A stretch of 64,000 nucleotides of DNA from Rhodococcus spelaei (GCF_006704125.1 NZ_VIGH01000001.1:683918-747917), one strand, 5' to 3'; shown: positions 44,745 through 53,759, counted from the first letter of the stretch. The notes: generated from the letters alone by a model not told the origin. Made by a program: numbers and translations.

Positions 44745-45110
44745 TTGAGGTCGGTGGACTGGCGCCCGCGGTCGCTGCGGGTGGGGAGCGACCCGGACCC
44801 GCGCTTCACCCTCGCCAACGAGCGAACGTTCCTGGCGTGGATCCGCACCGCGATGGGTCTCGTCGCCGCGGCGGTGGGCTTCGAGGCATTCGGTTCCGAT
44901 CTCGTCGGTCCCGCAGCACATTTCACTTTGGTGATCGGATTGCTCGTGGGGGCTGCGCTGCTCGCGGGCTTCGCCTTCCTGCGATGGATCGGCGTCGAGG
45001 TGGCGCTCCGACAGGGCCGGAGCCTTCCGGTTCCGGCTCTCGGCGCATTGCTCGCGGTGCTCGTGTTCGCTGTCGCGGTGGTGTTCCTCGTCGCGCTGAC
45101 GGTGCGATGA
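44745..45110 (+). CDS. DUF202 (YidH-like) membrane protein
   Basis: Encodes 121 residues from TTG, or GTG 44754. DUF202 signature RFTLANERTFLAWIRTAMGL precedes the first of three helices. Function of the family is unknown. ATGA overlap with a second DUF202 gene indicates a co-translated pair, a common arrangement. Confidence 0.8.
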   Translation: MRSVDWRPRSLRVGSDPDPRFTLANERTFLAWIRTAMGLVAAAVGFEAFGSDLVGPAAHFTLVIGLLVGAALLAGFAFLRWIGVEVALRQGRSLPVPALGALLAVLVFAVAVVFLVALTVR

Positions 45111-45445
45111 CCGACGCGAGCCCGGTGCGTCTGGACGAGGGGCTGCAGCCGGAACGGACCGAGTTGGCATGGGTGCGAACGGCATCGAGTACGGCAGCAA
45201 TCGCCGTCATCTACTTGCGGTTCGCACCGGGACACTCGATCGCGACGGCGGTGGCAGGCGGATCTGCCCTCGTCGTCGCCGTCGGGGTGCTCGCTTCGTC
45301 CGCGCGCAGGCTCGGGCGGGTCAGTGCCGGCGTGGCGGTCGGCCGGTTGGCGCCGGACGTCCTGTCGAATGCGGTGCTGGTCGTGCTCGTGCTGGTGTTG
45401 ACGGGCGTAGCGGGATTCGGCGTGGCGGTGGACCTTCTGCGCTGA
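45107..45445 (+). CDS. DUF202 membrane protein, second of pair
   Basis: Encodes 112 residues. A shorter DUF202 form: LQPERTELAWVRTASSTAAIA replaces the longer motif, followed by three helices. Overlaps the preceding DUF202 gene by four bases and probably forms a heteromer with it. Function unknown. Confidence 0.8.
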   Translation: MTDASPVRLDEGLQPERTELAWVRTASSTAAIAVIYLRFAPGHSIATAVAGGSALVVAVGVLASSARRLGRVSAGVAVGRLAPDVLSNAVLVVLVLVLTGVAGFGVAVDLLR

Positions 45446-45489
45446 CCGCCGTCGCACGGATCCGTCGCCGGTGGTTCAGGGGCGCGCTG

Positions 45490-45723
45490 TCACACCGCGC
45501 GGATAGGTCGCGAGAAGATGCTCGTCGACAGCGCCTGCTGGATCTGCTTGTCGTGCACCATCTCCAGTGCCAGCGCATAGCGGACGCGTAGGTCGCGGGC
45601 GCGGCTGTCGCGCATGGCGTCGAGCGCGGCGACGATGTCGAGTGCGGCGTCCGAAGTACGTTCGCGCGGGTCGGTGCTGCTCGTCATCGACGGTGCCCCC
45701 ACTCGCTCTGCTGCCTTCGTCAC
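45490..45723 (-). CDS. Small conserved-looking protein, function unknown
   Basis: Encodes 77 residues from GTG 45723; ATG 45687 is an alternative (65 residues). Predicted helical and soluble, with text such as AALDIVAALDAMRDSRARDLRVRYALALEMVHDKQ. No family recognised. It is divergent from the ZapE-like gene, sharing the palindrome at 45731-45758. Confidence 0.5.
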   Translation of the reverse strand: MTKAAERVGAPSMTSSTDPRERTSDAALDIVAALDAMRDSRARDLRVRYALALEMVHDKQIQQALSTSIFSRPIRAV

Positions 45724-45730
45724 ATTGTCA

Positions 45731-45758
45731 CCTCGACTCTACATTCGTAGAGTCGAGG
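45731..45758. promoter_or_regulatory. 12-bp palindrome abutting the ZapE-like start codon
   Basis: CCTCGACTCTAC and GTAGAGTCGAGG flank ATTC, a perfect 28-base dyad. Its right arm ends one base before the ATG at 45760 and contains the only Shine-Dalgarno-like stretch (GAGG). It could be an operator in the divergent gap or a translation-blocking hairpin. Confidence 0.6.
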
Positions 45759-45759
45759 C

Positions 45760-46728
45760 ATGAGGCTGGCCCGACGATCCATCACCGTTGACACCTTCGA
45801 GCGTGCCGCTGGAGCCGACGGGTTCCGGCTCGACCTCGGCCAGCGCGCGGTTGCAGAGCAGCTCTCGCGGGTCGAGCTGCGCCCCGGGCGCGGCGTCTAC
45901 CTGTGGGGTCCGGTCGGCCGTGGCAAGACCTGGCTGATCGACGCCTACCGTGCGGCCCTGAAGGGACGCCGGACGAGTCGGGTTCACTTCCACGACTTCT
46001 TCCGACGTCTGCACTCCCTCGTCCCCGAGCACGGGATCGACGCGGCGATGGACCTGCTGCTGGACGGGTGCCAGGTACTGTTCTTCGACGAGTTCCACGT
46101 GCACGACGTCGGCGACGGTGCGCTGCTGTCGCGGTTGCTGCGGGCACTCGACGAGCGTGGGACGGCGCTGGTGGTGACCTCCAACTACCCGCCGGACGGG
46201 CTGATGCCGAACCCCCTGTTCCACGACAACTTCCTGCCGACCATCGCGGTGCTGAGGGAGCGGCTCGAGGTGATCGAACTGGTCGGCGACCGCGACTACC
46301 GGAGCGGCCGCGGGCCGACGACGTCCGGTTTCGCGTCCGGCCGGCGACTGGCCGCGCTGTCGGGATGGCCGGTGGACGGCGAGAGGGCAGTGCTGAGCCC
46401 GTTCGGTCGCCCGATCGTCGCGCGGGCGGTGCGCGGGGATCTGGTCTGGTTCGACTTCGTGGAACTGTGCGAGCGGCCTACGTCTGTGCGCGACTACCTG
46501 CGGCTCGCCGCCGACCACGGCCACTGGGTGGTGAGCGGTGTCCCGCCGATCCTGGAGGCGACGCCCGACGGTGTGCAGCGCTTCTGCACCCTCGTCGACG
46601 TGCTGCACGACCGGGACGTCCCGCTCACCGTCGTCGGTGCAGACTGGTGCGAGGGTGACGCGCTTCCGGTCGAGCGTGTGCACGATCTCGCGAGGACTCG
46701 CAGCAGGTTGTCGATGCTCGCCAACTGA
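45760..46728 (+). CDS. zapE: AFG1/ZapE-like ATPase
   Basis: Encodes 322 residues from ATG. P-loop GPVGRGKTWLIDAY (near 50), Walker B CQVLFFDEFHVHDV, and the sensor VVTSNYPPDGLMPNPLFHDNFLP are the AFG1/ZapE signatures. In Proteobacteria ZapE affects cell division; its mitochondrial relative AFG1 aids protein turnover. Its role in actinobacteria is not established. Mid-length for the family. A perfect palindrome overlaps its start region. Confidence 0.87.
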   Translation: MRLARRSITVDTFERAAGADGFRLDLGQRAVAEQLSRVELRPGRGVYLWGPVGRGKTWLIDAYRAALKGRRTSRVHFHDFFRRLHSLVPEHGIDAAMDLLLDGCQVLFFDEFHVHDVGDGALLSRLLRALDERGTALVVTSNYPPDGLMPNPLFHDNFLPTIAVLRERLEVIELVGDRDYRSGRGPTTSGFASGRRLAALSGWPVDGERAVLSPFGRPIVARAVRGDLVWFDFVELCERPTSVRDYLRLAADHGHWVVSGVPPILEATPDGVQRFCTLVDVLHDRDVPLTVVGADWCEGDALPVERVHDLARTRSRLSMLAN

Positions 46729-46832
46729 GCACCGCCGCCCGGTGCGATACCGCTGATCGGGACCTTGCGGCCTTCGCGACACCGTGACCGGGTAGTGATG
46801 GACTGAAAGAACCGATTCGAGGAGCGCACACT

Positions 46833-47669
46833 ATGGACGATTTCGACGGCAAGGTTGCACTGATCACCGGCGGCGCCCGGGGGCAGGGTCGGTCGCACGC
46901 GGTGGCTTTCGCCGAACGTGGCGCCGACGTGGTGATCTGCGACCGGAGTGAGGACAGTGCCTCGGTGTTCTACCCGCTCGCCACCGAGGAAGACCTCGCC
47001 GAGACCGCACGGCTGGTCGAGGCCGCCGGCCGGCGCTGCATCGCGGTCAAGGCTGACACCGCCGACCGTCCGGCGATGGATGCCCTGGTCGCCCGCGCCG
47101 AGTCCGAGTTCGGGCGCGTGGACATCGCGGTCGCGAACGCGGGTGTCTCGGTCGCGTCGCCGGTGCAGTCGATGACGACCGCGCAGTGGACCGAGGCCAT
47201 CAACTCGAATCTGACCGGCGTCTTCAACACCATCGGGGCGGTGGCGCCCGGCATGATCGAGCGGCGCTACGGCCGGATCGTCACGATCTCCTCGATGCTC
47301 GGTCGCGCCGGAAGCACCAACATGGCCGCGTACAGCGCCTCCAAGTGGGGTGTGATCGGGTTGACGAAGAGTTCGGCCCTCGATCTCGCTCAGTTCGGCA
47401 TCACCGCGAATGTCATTGCCCCCGGCAATATCTCGACGCCGATGATCCACAACGACGCGCTGTACTCGATGATGCGTCCCGATCTCGAGGCGCCGACGCG
47501 CGACGACGTGGCGCCGGTGTTCGAGTCCCTGCACGCGCAGCCCGTGCCGTGGCTCGAGCCGGAGGAGATCACCCGCGCGGTGCTGTTCTTCGCGGCCGAG
47601 GCGAGCGCGCACATCAGCGGCACCGTTCTCCCGATCGACGCAGGCAACGCCGCACGTGTGACGGGGTGA
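46833..47669 (+). CDS. Mycofactocin-type SDR family oxidoreductase
   Basis: Encodes 278 residues from ATG. Rossmann motif GGARGQGRSHAVAFAERGAD, an insertion after strand 2 (YPLATEEDLAETARLVEAAG) typical of mycofactocin-coupled SDRs with a non-exchangeable NAD, NAG motif VANAGVS, and catalytic Tyr-x3-Lys in AAYSASKWG. Oxidises an alcohol or reduces a ketone; substrate unknown. GTGA overlap with the next MFS gene. Confidence 0.88.
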   Translation: MDDFDGKVALITGGARGQGRSHAVAFAERGADVVICDRSEDSASVFYPLATEEDLAETARLVEAAGRRCIAVKADTADRPAMDALVARAESEFGRVDIAVANAGVSVASPVQSMTTAQWTEAINSNLTGVFNTIGAVAPGMIERRYGRIVTISSMLGRAGSTNMAAYSASKWGVIGLTKSSALDLAQFGITANVIAPGNISTPMIHNDALYSMMRPDLEAPTRDDVAPVFESLHAQPVPWLEPEEITRAVLFFAAEASAHISGTVLPIDAGNAARVTG

Positions 47670-49105
47670 GTCGCGCCGAGGTCACCGATTCCGGTGCTTC
47701 GGCCGCGGCGGCGAAGGCCGTCGTCCGGAGCCCCGGAAGCCAGCGGCTGATCGTCGCGACCCTGAGTGTGACCGGTGTGGTGGTCGCGCTCCAGCAGACG
47801 CTGGTAGTGCCGATCCTGCCGGATTTCAGTGTCGCGCTCGGGGTTTCCCCCACGACGACGTCCTGGCTGGTGACTGCCACGCTGCTCACGGGTGCGGTGG
47901 CAACTCCGCTGATCGGCCGGCTGGCAGACCTGACCGGCAAACGGGCGATGATGCTGCTGTGCCTGGCGGTGATGGTCGCCGGCTCGACCATTGCTGCGCT
48001 GGGCCAGACGTTTCCGGTCGTGGTGACCGGACGGGTCATGCAGGGATTCGCGATCGCACTGCTCCCGGTCGGCATCAGTCTCCTCCGCGACCTGCTCGAG
48101 CCCGCGCGACTCGGCGGCGCGGTGGCGTTGATGAGCGGCACGATGGGCATCGGCAGCATGTTCGGCATGCCGATGGCAGGGGTCATCTACGCGCACCTCG
48201 GCTGGCACGCGCTGTTCTGGGTGACCGGTGGGGTCGGACTCGCGCTCGCGATCCTGCTGGTTGTCGCGGTGCCGGAATCCTCGGTGCGGGCACGCGGTCG
48301 CTTCGACCATGTCGGCGCGGTGATGCTCACGATCGCCCTCACCACCTTGCTGCTGGCCATCTCGAAGGGTGGCCAGTGGGGCTGGGGGAGTCCGGCGACG
48401 CTGGGCTGCGTCGCGGTGGGTGCGGCCACACTGGCGGTGTGGGTTCCGATGGAACTGCGCATCCCGGACCCGCTCGTCGACCTGAGGACTTCGGTCCTGC
48501 GGCCGGTGCTGATCTCCAACGTCTGCGCGGCGTTGCTCGGGTTCGCGATGTTCCTCAGTGCGTACACCGCGACACAGGAGCTGCAGGCGCCGGTCGAGTC
48601 CGGCTATGGCCCTGGGCTTTCGGAGGCGGCCGCCGGAATGGCGATGATGCCGGGCGGTCTGTTGATGGTCGTTCTGGCGCCGCTGTCGGCGCGGATGACG
48701 CGACGGCGCGGTGCCCGGGTCACGTTGGTCATCGGCGCGATCGTGATCGCGGCCGGGTACGTGCTCCGCGCGGTTCTCGGACCGTCGGTTGTGAACGTGA
48801 CCACCAGCGCCGCCATGATCTCGGGCGGCGTGGCACTCGCGCTGGCGGCAATGCCGGTCCTCATCACGGAGGCGGTCCCCATCGACCAGACGGCGACGGC
48901 AAACGGCGTGAACAGCCTGCTCCGGTCGGTCGGTACGTCCACGGCGAGCGCGGTCGGTGCGGCGGTGCTCGCCAGTTCGACGTTGACCGTCGTCGGTGTC
49001 ACCGTCCCGACCCTCTCGGCGTTCACCACCATGTACTGGATCGGTGCCGCGGCGGCGGTCGCGGCCGTTGCGGTGGCACTGCTGCCCCTGCCCGCCCGAA
49101 CGTGA
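47666..49105 (+). CDS. MFS transporter (DHA2 family)
   Basis: Encodes 479 residues from GTG in a 4-base overlap with the SDR gene. About 13-14 helices; QQTLVVPILPDFSVALGVSPTT in the first helix region, motif A GRLADLTGKRAMM and motif C-like GTMGIGSMFGMPMAGVIY. Probably exports or imports the SDR substrate or product, given translational coupling. Confidence 0.88.
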   Translation: MSRAEVTDSGASAAAAKAVVRSPGSQRLIVATLSVTGVVVALQQTLVVPILPDFSVALGVSPTTTSWLVTATLLTGAVATPLIGRLADLTGKRAMMLLCLAVMVAGSTIAALGQTFPVVVTGRVMQGFAIALLPVGISLLRDLLEPARLGGAVALMSGTMGIGSMFGMPMAGVIYAHLGWHALFWVTGGVGLALAILLVVAVPESSVRARGRFDHVGAVMLTIALTTLLLAISKGGQWGWGSPATLGCVAVGAATLAVWVPMELRIPDPLVDLRTSVLRPVLISNVCAALLGFAMFLSAYTATQELQAPVESGYGPGLSEAAAGMAMMPGGLLMVVLAPLSARMTRRRGARVTLVIGAIVIAAGYVLRAVLGPSVVNVTTSAAMISGGVALALAAMPVLITEAVPIDQTATANGVNSLLRSVGTSTASAVGAAVLASSTLTVVGVTVPTLSAFTTMYWIGAAAAVAAVAVALLPLPART

Positions 49106-49107
49106 AA

Positions 49108-49141
49108 GATCCGGCGCCCGATTTCGCTCGGGCGCCGGATC
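49108..49141. terminator. 13-bp hairpin between MFS and cholesterol oxidase genes
   Basis: GATCCGGCGCCCG and its complement close an 8-base loop, two bases after the MFS stop and between convergent genes. Confidence 0.8.
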
Positions 49142-49199
49142 ATTCACGCGGGTGACTCAGTGCGGCGGGGCGGCTGGTGCGACCCCGCCGCGGGAGTTT

Positions 49200-50978
49200 C
49201 TACGGCAGAAGCTGATCCATGAAGCTGTTGCTGTAGATGTGGTGCGGGTCGAGCTCGTTGTACGCGGCGTGAGCGGTGTCCCAGTTGTCGTTGGTGGGCA
49301 GGCCGTCGCGGTAGCTCTGCGGGAGGGCGCCGGTGATGATCCCGCCGTTGGTGTACGGGTTCGGGCCGAACGCCCAGCCCTTCGACCATTCCGGGCGGAA
49401 GGTGTAGTCGTTACCGGAGTAGTGCGAGCGCATCCACTGCTCCATCTCCTGGTAGAACTCGAACATGCCGGGGGTGCCCGGAACGCCGAGGACGTTCAGC
49501 CAGATGGCGGTGTCCCATTCGGGATGGTCGGGACGCGGACGCATCGCGGAGATGGTCGGGGCGCCGGCCGAGGGGACCAACACGTCCGCGCCCTGGTCGA
49601 GGCCGCAGCAACGGATCTCGACGGGACCGTTGAGCGGGTACTGCCCCTTCGCCTTGTAGAACTCGATTCGGTCGTTGAACCAGGTGGTGAAGTCGTGGAT
49701 GACCTGGCCGATGTTCTCGCGCTTGGTGATGACGGCGCCGCCGCCCTCGGTCAGGCGCAGCGTGGTCGGCTTGATGTAGAACTGGACGTCCTTCGACCAG
49801 CCCCAGATGTCGGACGAATTGGTTACTGCAAGTCCGGCGACCGTGGTGGCGTACATCGTCTGGCCGAAGAGCGGAGCGATGCCCGGGGCACCGGAGTTCA
49901 TCTTCCCGAGCAGATCAGTGACGGCCACGGGGAGGTTGTCCGAGAACGTGTAGTTGTAGGGCCCGGTCACCTCCCGGGACTCGGCCGGCTTGCTGGGCGC
50001 CACCGACCACACCTTGAGCCACGGCTTGGTGGTGAAGGGGTACCAGATGGCCTCGACGCCGCCGTTCTGCGCGACGTAGCTCTCGAAGGTCTTCCCGGAG
50101 GCGCCCTTCGGTCCGAACATCTCCTTCCAGTCGATGCCGGTGTAGCTCTGGCACCGCATCCGGAAGTTCGGACCCGCCTGCATGGTGACCGAGGTGATGA
50201 ACGTACGACCCAGAGCGGTGAGCAGCGGCTTGATCTGGGGATCGCTGCGGAGGTACGTCTTCTCCGCGTACTCGGTGCCGTTCCAGACCACCGCGGTCAG
50301 CGAGGTGACCAGGTTGGACAGCGAGCCGTAGGTGTGACCCGGAGCGGTGCTCTGGCCGGGTCCGGGCAGAGCCGCGCCGTGGGCGTCGACGGCGAGGGTG
50401 CCGCCGATGGTGAGGACGCCGGGGGCGGGCAGGTTCGCCCAGCCGAGGCCCTGTGCCTGCAGTGCCGTGGTGATGTCGTCGAGGGTCGCGCCGGGGCCGG
50501 CGGTGACGGTCGCGGGCGATCCGCCCTTGTTCACCGAGACACCGTTGAGGTGCTTGATCGTGTCGACGAGGATGACCTTGTCCACCGATGCACCCTTGAC
50601 GACCGTCAACGGGGTCCAGCCGTGCTGAGCGCCGCGCGGGCGCAGGGTGTATCCGTTGGCGTGTGCCCAGTTCGCGAGGCGCACAACGTCACCGGGGGTC
50701 TTCGGCGAGCACGTCCAGACGGCGTCGAGCACGATCTCCTTGGACCAGTTCTCGTACGCCTGCTGGGCCAGGTCGATCCCGCTCGGGAAGTTCGGCGGTG
50801 CGGGGAGAGTGGCGCCGCCACCCGCGGAGCCCGACGACCCCAGGGACCCGGTGTCGAGGGGGAGGGCATAGACGGGCGTCCAGGCGCCCACCGCGCCCAC
50901 CGCGAGCGCACCGGCGCCCGCGGCGGTCAGGAAGCCGCGCCGGGATAATCCGGTGGTCGTGTCGTCCGTTTTCGGCAT
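49200..50978 (-). CDS. Class II (VAO-type, covalent FAD) cholesterol oxidase
   Basis: Encodes 592 residues from ATG. A Tat signal (LSRRGFLTAAGAGALAVGA) directs export. The FAD domain (about 60-260) includes LANWAHANGYTLRPRGAQHGW, and TIGGTLAVDAHGAALPG has the His expected to bind FAD covalently in the Brevibacterium BCO2 type. A cholesterol-substrate-binding domain follows (YPFTTKPWLKVWSV). Oxidises cholesterol to cholestenone outside the cell with O2. Downstream of kstD and hsd4B on the same strand, so possibly KstR-controlled. Confidence 0.88.
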   Translation of the reverse strand: MPKTDDTTTGLSRRGFLTAAGAGALAVGAVGAWTPVYALPLDTGSLGSSGSAGGGATLPAPPNFPSGIDLAQQAYENWSKEIVLDAVWTCSPKTPGDVVRLANWAHANGYTLRPRGAQHGWTPLTVVKGASVDKVILVDTIKHLNGVSVNKGGSPATVTAGPGATLDDITTALQAQGLGWANLPAPGVLTIGGTLAVDAHGAALPGPGQSTAPGHTYGSLSNLVTSLTAVVWNGTEYAEKTYLRSDPQIKPLLTALGRTFITSVTMQAGPNFRMRCQSYTGIDWKEMFGPKGASGKTFESYVAQNGGVEAIWYPFTTKPWLKVWSVAPSKPAESREVTGPYNYTFSDNLPVAVTDLLGKMNSGAPGIAPLFGQTMYATTVAGLAVTNSSDIWGWSKDVQFYIKPTTLRLTEGGGAVITKRENIGQVIHDFTTWFNDRIEFYKAKGQYPLNGPVEIRCCGLDQGADVLVPSAGAPTISAMRPRPDHPEWDTAIWLNVLGVPGTPGMFEFYQEMEQWMRSHYSGNDYTFRPEWSKGWAFGPNPYTNGGIITGALPQSYRDGLPTNDNWDTAHAAYNELDPHHIYSNSFMDQLLP

Positions 50979-51048
50979 GCGTTTACTCCAGTCGTGATGA
51001 GAGAGGGAGGTACAGCGGTCGAACTAAGTCGGTCGGGCGTCCAGAATG

Positions 51049-51909
51049 TTAAGCGAGGGTCAGGATTACGTCTGCCAGTGCCGGCGAGTTGTCCCGATCC
51101 GGCACGGACGCGGTGATCAGCAGGCGACTCGAGTCCTTCCAGATTCGAACCGCGAGGGACTCGCCCGGATACACGACCCCGGCGAACCGGGCGCGGTACC
51201 CCTTCACCTTCGACGCGTCGGCATCGAGAGCCACGTCGACCGCCGCCTTGCACACGATTCCGTACGTGCACAGTCCATGGAGAATAGGCGCAGGAAAGCC
51301 TGCCGCGGTGGCGAATTCGGGATCCGAGTGCAGCGGATTCCGGTCTCCGCACATCCGGTAGAGCAGTGCCTGCTGCGGAAGAGTCGACACCACGGTCTCG
51401 AAGTCCGGTGCGCGGTCGGGCAGTTCGACCGACTCCGACGGTCCACGCTCGCCGCCGAAGCCACCCTCGCCGCGAGCGAAGATCGACGAACGGGCGGTCC
51501 AGAGCGGATTCCCGTCGAGGTCGGTGGTGACCGATTCCTGCACGATCACCGCGGCCTTGCCCTTGTCCCACACCTCGGCGATGCGGGTGGTGGTGCGGCC
51601 GCTGCCCTCCGCGGGAATCGGCTGGTGCACGGTCACCTCCTGGCTGCCGTGCACCACCTTCGCGAGATCGATCTCCACGCCGGGGAAGGACACCTTCGGG
51701 GCCTCGGTTGCGTGGATGTTCGCGACCACGGTGGCAAAGGTCGGCAACACCTGCGGCTTGCCGTCCTCGAGGTAGCGCAGCTCGCGCGAGTCGAGCGGGC
51801 GCGCGCCCGCACCGATGCCGAGTTGGTAGAGCTGCACGTCCGAGCTGGCCCAGGAGAACTCTTGGGTGGGCAGCTCGGCACCGATCGCGATGTCGGGATT
51901 GATGGGCAC
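51049..51909 (-). CDS. hsd4B: Hsd4B-like 2-enoyl-CoA hydratase (double hotdog MaoC)
   Basis: Encodes 286 residues, the same length as Rv3538. The N-terminal hotdog lacks the active motif; the C-terminal one has the hydratase-2 signature YRMCGDRNPLHSDPEFA and HGLCTYGI. Hydrates trans-2-enoyl-CoA intermediates of the sterol side chain. It starts 12 bases after kstD ends, so the two share a transcript. Confidence 0.9.
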   Translation of the reverse strand: MPINPDIAIGAELPTQEFSWASSDVQLYQLGIGAGARPLDSRELRYLEDGKPQVLPTFATVVANIHATEAPKVSFPGVEIDLAKVVHGSQEVTVHQPIPAEGSGRTTTRIAEVWDKGKAAVIVQESVTTDLDGNPLWTARSSIFARGEGGFGGERGPSESVELPDRAPDFETVVSTLPQQALLYRMCGDRNPLHSDPEFATAAGFPAPILHGLCTYGIVCKAAVDVALDADASKVKGYRARFAGVVYPGESLAVRIWKDSSRLLITASVPDRDNSPALADVILTLA

Positions 51910-51921
51910 GTGGTGTCCTGT

Positions 51922-53634
51922 TCAGTTCGAAGTGGCTGCGGCAGAGCTGGATTCGGGGTCCGCAGTGCCCTTCGCCCGCTTGGCGATGTCCAGCACGGCG
52001 AGGTAGGCGAACGTCATCGCGGGTCCGATGGTCGCGCCGGGGCCGGCGTACGTGTGGCCCATCACCGGTGCGCTGGCGTTGCCCGCCGCGTAGAGGCCCT
52101 CGATCACGGTGCCGTCCTCGCGCAGGGCGCGGCCGTCGACGTCGGTGCAGATGCCGCCCTTGGTGCCGAGGTCGCCCGGGACCATCTTGATCGCGTAGAA
52201 CGGGGCCTTGTTCACCTCGGCCAGGCTCGGGTTCTTCAGGCGCGGGTCGCCGTAGTAGTGGTCGTATCCACTGTCGCCGCGCCCGAAGTCCTCGTCCTTG
52301 CCGTTGCGCGCGAAGCCGTTGAAGCGCTCCACGGTCGCGGTCAGCGCATCGACCGGAAGCCCGGTCTTCTCGGCGAGTTCGGTGATGGTGCCCGCCTTGA
52401 CGACGATGCCGGCCTTGAGCCAGCGGCCGGGGAACGGCGAGCGCGGCGTGATGCCCGCAAAGGTGTAGCGGTTGCGGTAGCGCTGGTCGAGGATCATCCA
52501 GGTCGGGATGTTGTCGCCGGGACCCTCGCCCTGGCCGTACTTGCCGCCGTACATCGCGTGGGTCGCCTCGACGTAGGGCGCCGCTTCGTTGCCGAAGCGC
52601 TTGCCGTCGGTATTCACCATCAGCGAGCCCGGAAGGGTGCGCTCGGAGAGGGCGAACCACGGTCCGCCGGTCAGCGGAATGGACGGGCCCCACCAGGCGT
52701 CGTCCATGAAATCGACTGCAGCGCCGAGCTTCTGGCCGGCCACGATGCCGTCGCCGGTGTTGGCCTTGGCGCCCACGGTCCACTCCGTGCCGATCGGGGC
52801 GCGCTGGTACTTCTTGCGCATCTCGTCGTTGTGCTCGAAGCCGCCGGAGCCGAGCACCACACCGTGGCGGGCCCGGATGATCTGCTCCTCGCCGTCGATG
52901 AGGACCTTCACACCGCGTACGGCGCCGTCCTCCGTGAACAGTTCGGTCAACGGCGTGTCGAGCAAGATCGGAACCTTCGCGTCGCGGAGGCCGATGCGCA
53001 TGCCCGCGACCAGGGCCTGGCCGCGCACGAGCAAGTCCTTGCCCGACGCCTTGGCGGCCAGGAAGCGCATGCCGACCTTCATTGCGCGCACGGGACCGCG
53101 ACGGTTGCGCATCAGGAGGTTGAGCCACTTGTAGTCGGCCTGGGTGATGACGAAGTTCTTCGGCGCCTTCACGTAGTCCGGCTCGAGGTTCTTGCGGTCG
53201 TCGCCGAGCTTGTTGCCGTCGAACGGGGTGGGCTCGACCGAGCGGCCGCCGAGTCGGCCGCCGGGTGCCTCCGGGTAGTAGTCCGAGTAGCCGGGCACCC
53301 ACTGCAGCTTCAGTGCACTGTTCTTCATCACGAACGAGAGCATCTCGGGGCCGCGGTCGAGATAGGTGTCGATCCGCTCGGGAGCAACCACGTCGCCGAT
53401 GATGCTGTGCAGGTACTCGCGGGCGGCTTCGGGGGTGTCGGTGACGCCGTCACCCTGGAGGACTTCGTTGTTGGGGATCCAGACGCCGCCACCGGACCGT
53501 GCGGTGGATCCGCCGTAGTGGGCGGCCTTCTCGACGATGACCACACTCAACCCCTGATGGGCGGCGGTCAAGGCCGCGGTCATGCCCGCGGCACCACTTC
53601 CGACAACGACGACGTCGTATTCCTGCTTGCTCAT
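51922..53634 (-). CDS. kstD: 3-ketosteroid delta1-dehydrogenase KstD
   Basis: Encodes 570 residues from ATG (MSKQEYDVVVVGSG). Introduces the 1,2 double bond in ring A. FAD motif GSGAAGMTAALTAAHQG, active Tyr candidates in SDYYPEAPGG (Tyr119 type) and in GHTYAGPGATIGPAM, which carries the conserved Tyr487 and Gly491 equivalents. The KstR box lies 1 base upstream of the ATG, with TATAAC nine bases before it, so the mRNA should have almost no leader. Matches Rv3537. Confidence 0.94.
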   Translation of the reverse strand: MSKQEYDVVVVGSGAAGMTAALTAAHQGLSVVIVEKAAHYGGSTARSGGGVWIPNNEVLQGDGVTDTPEAAREYLHSIIGDVVAPERIDTYLDRGPEMLSFVMKNSALKLQWVPGYSDYYPEAPGGRLGGRSVEPTPFDGNKLGDDRKNLEPDYVKAPKNFVITQADYKWLNLLMRNRRGPVRAMKVGMRFLAAKASGKDLLVRGQALVAGMRIGLRDAKVPILLDTPLTELFTEDGAVRGVKVLIDGEEQIIRARHGVVLGSGGFEHNDEMRKKYQRAPIGTEWTVGAKANTGDGIVAGQKLGAAVDFMDDAWWGPSIPLTGGPWFALSERTLPGSLMVNTDGKRFGNEAAPYVEATHAMYGGKYGQGEGPGDNIPTWMILDQRYRNRYTFAGITPRSPFPGRWLKAGIVVKAGTITELAEKTGLPVDALTATVERFNGFARNGKDEDFGRGDSGYDHYYGDPRLKNPSLAEVNKAPFYAIKMVPGDLGTKGGICTDVDGRALREDGTVIEGLYAAGNASAPVMGHTYAGPGATIGPAMTFAYLAVLDIAKRAKGTADPESSSAAATSN

Positions 53635-53635
53635 G

Positions 53636-53649
53636 TAGAACACGTTATA
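53636..53649. promoter_or_regulatory. KstR operator at the kstD promoter
   Basis: TAGAACACGTTATA fits the KstR motif with one arm imperfect. On the minus strand it contains TATAAC, the probable -10 box of kstD, so KstR binding would block polymerase directly. The divergent KstD-paralogue/hsaEGF unit probably shares it. Confidence 0.88.
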
Positions 53650-53759
53650 GAATGATGTGGGCATCAGTCCATGCTTTCTGCCAGGAAGTATTGCCGGGTT
53701 CGGCCGTGAGGTCGGGACGCAAACGAAACACGTTGCAGCTTGAAGAAGGGCGGAGTGCT

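Noticed and set aside
51046-53655. An 869-codon plus-strand open frame
   Set aside because: Entirely antisense to hsd4B and kstD, both clearly identified. Composition is typical of the complement of a GC-biased gene.
53652-53759. Upstream ATG start for the KstD paralogue
   Set aside because: The extra 36 residues are not homologous to the FAD family and overlap the region next to the KstR box; the Rossmann motif begins normally after GTG 53760.
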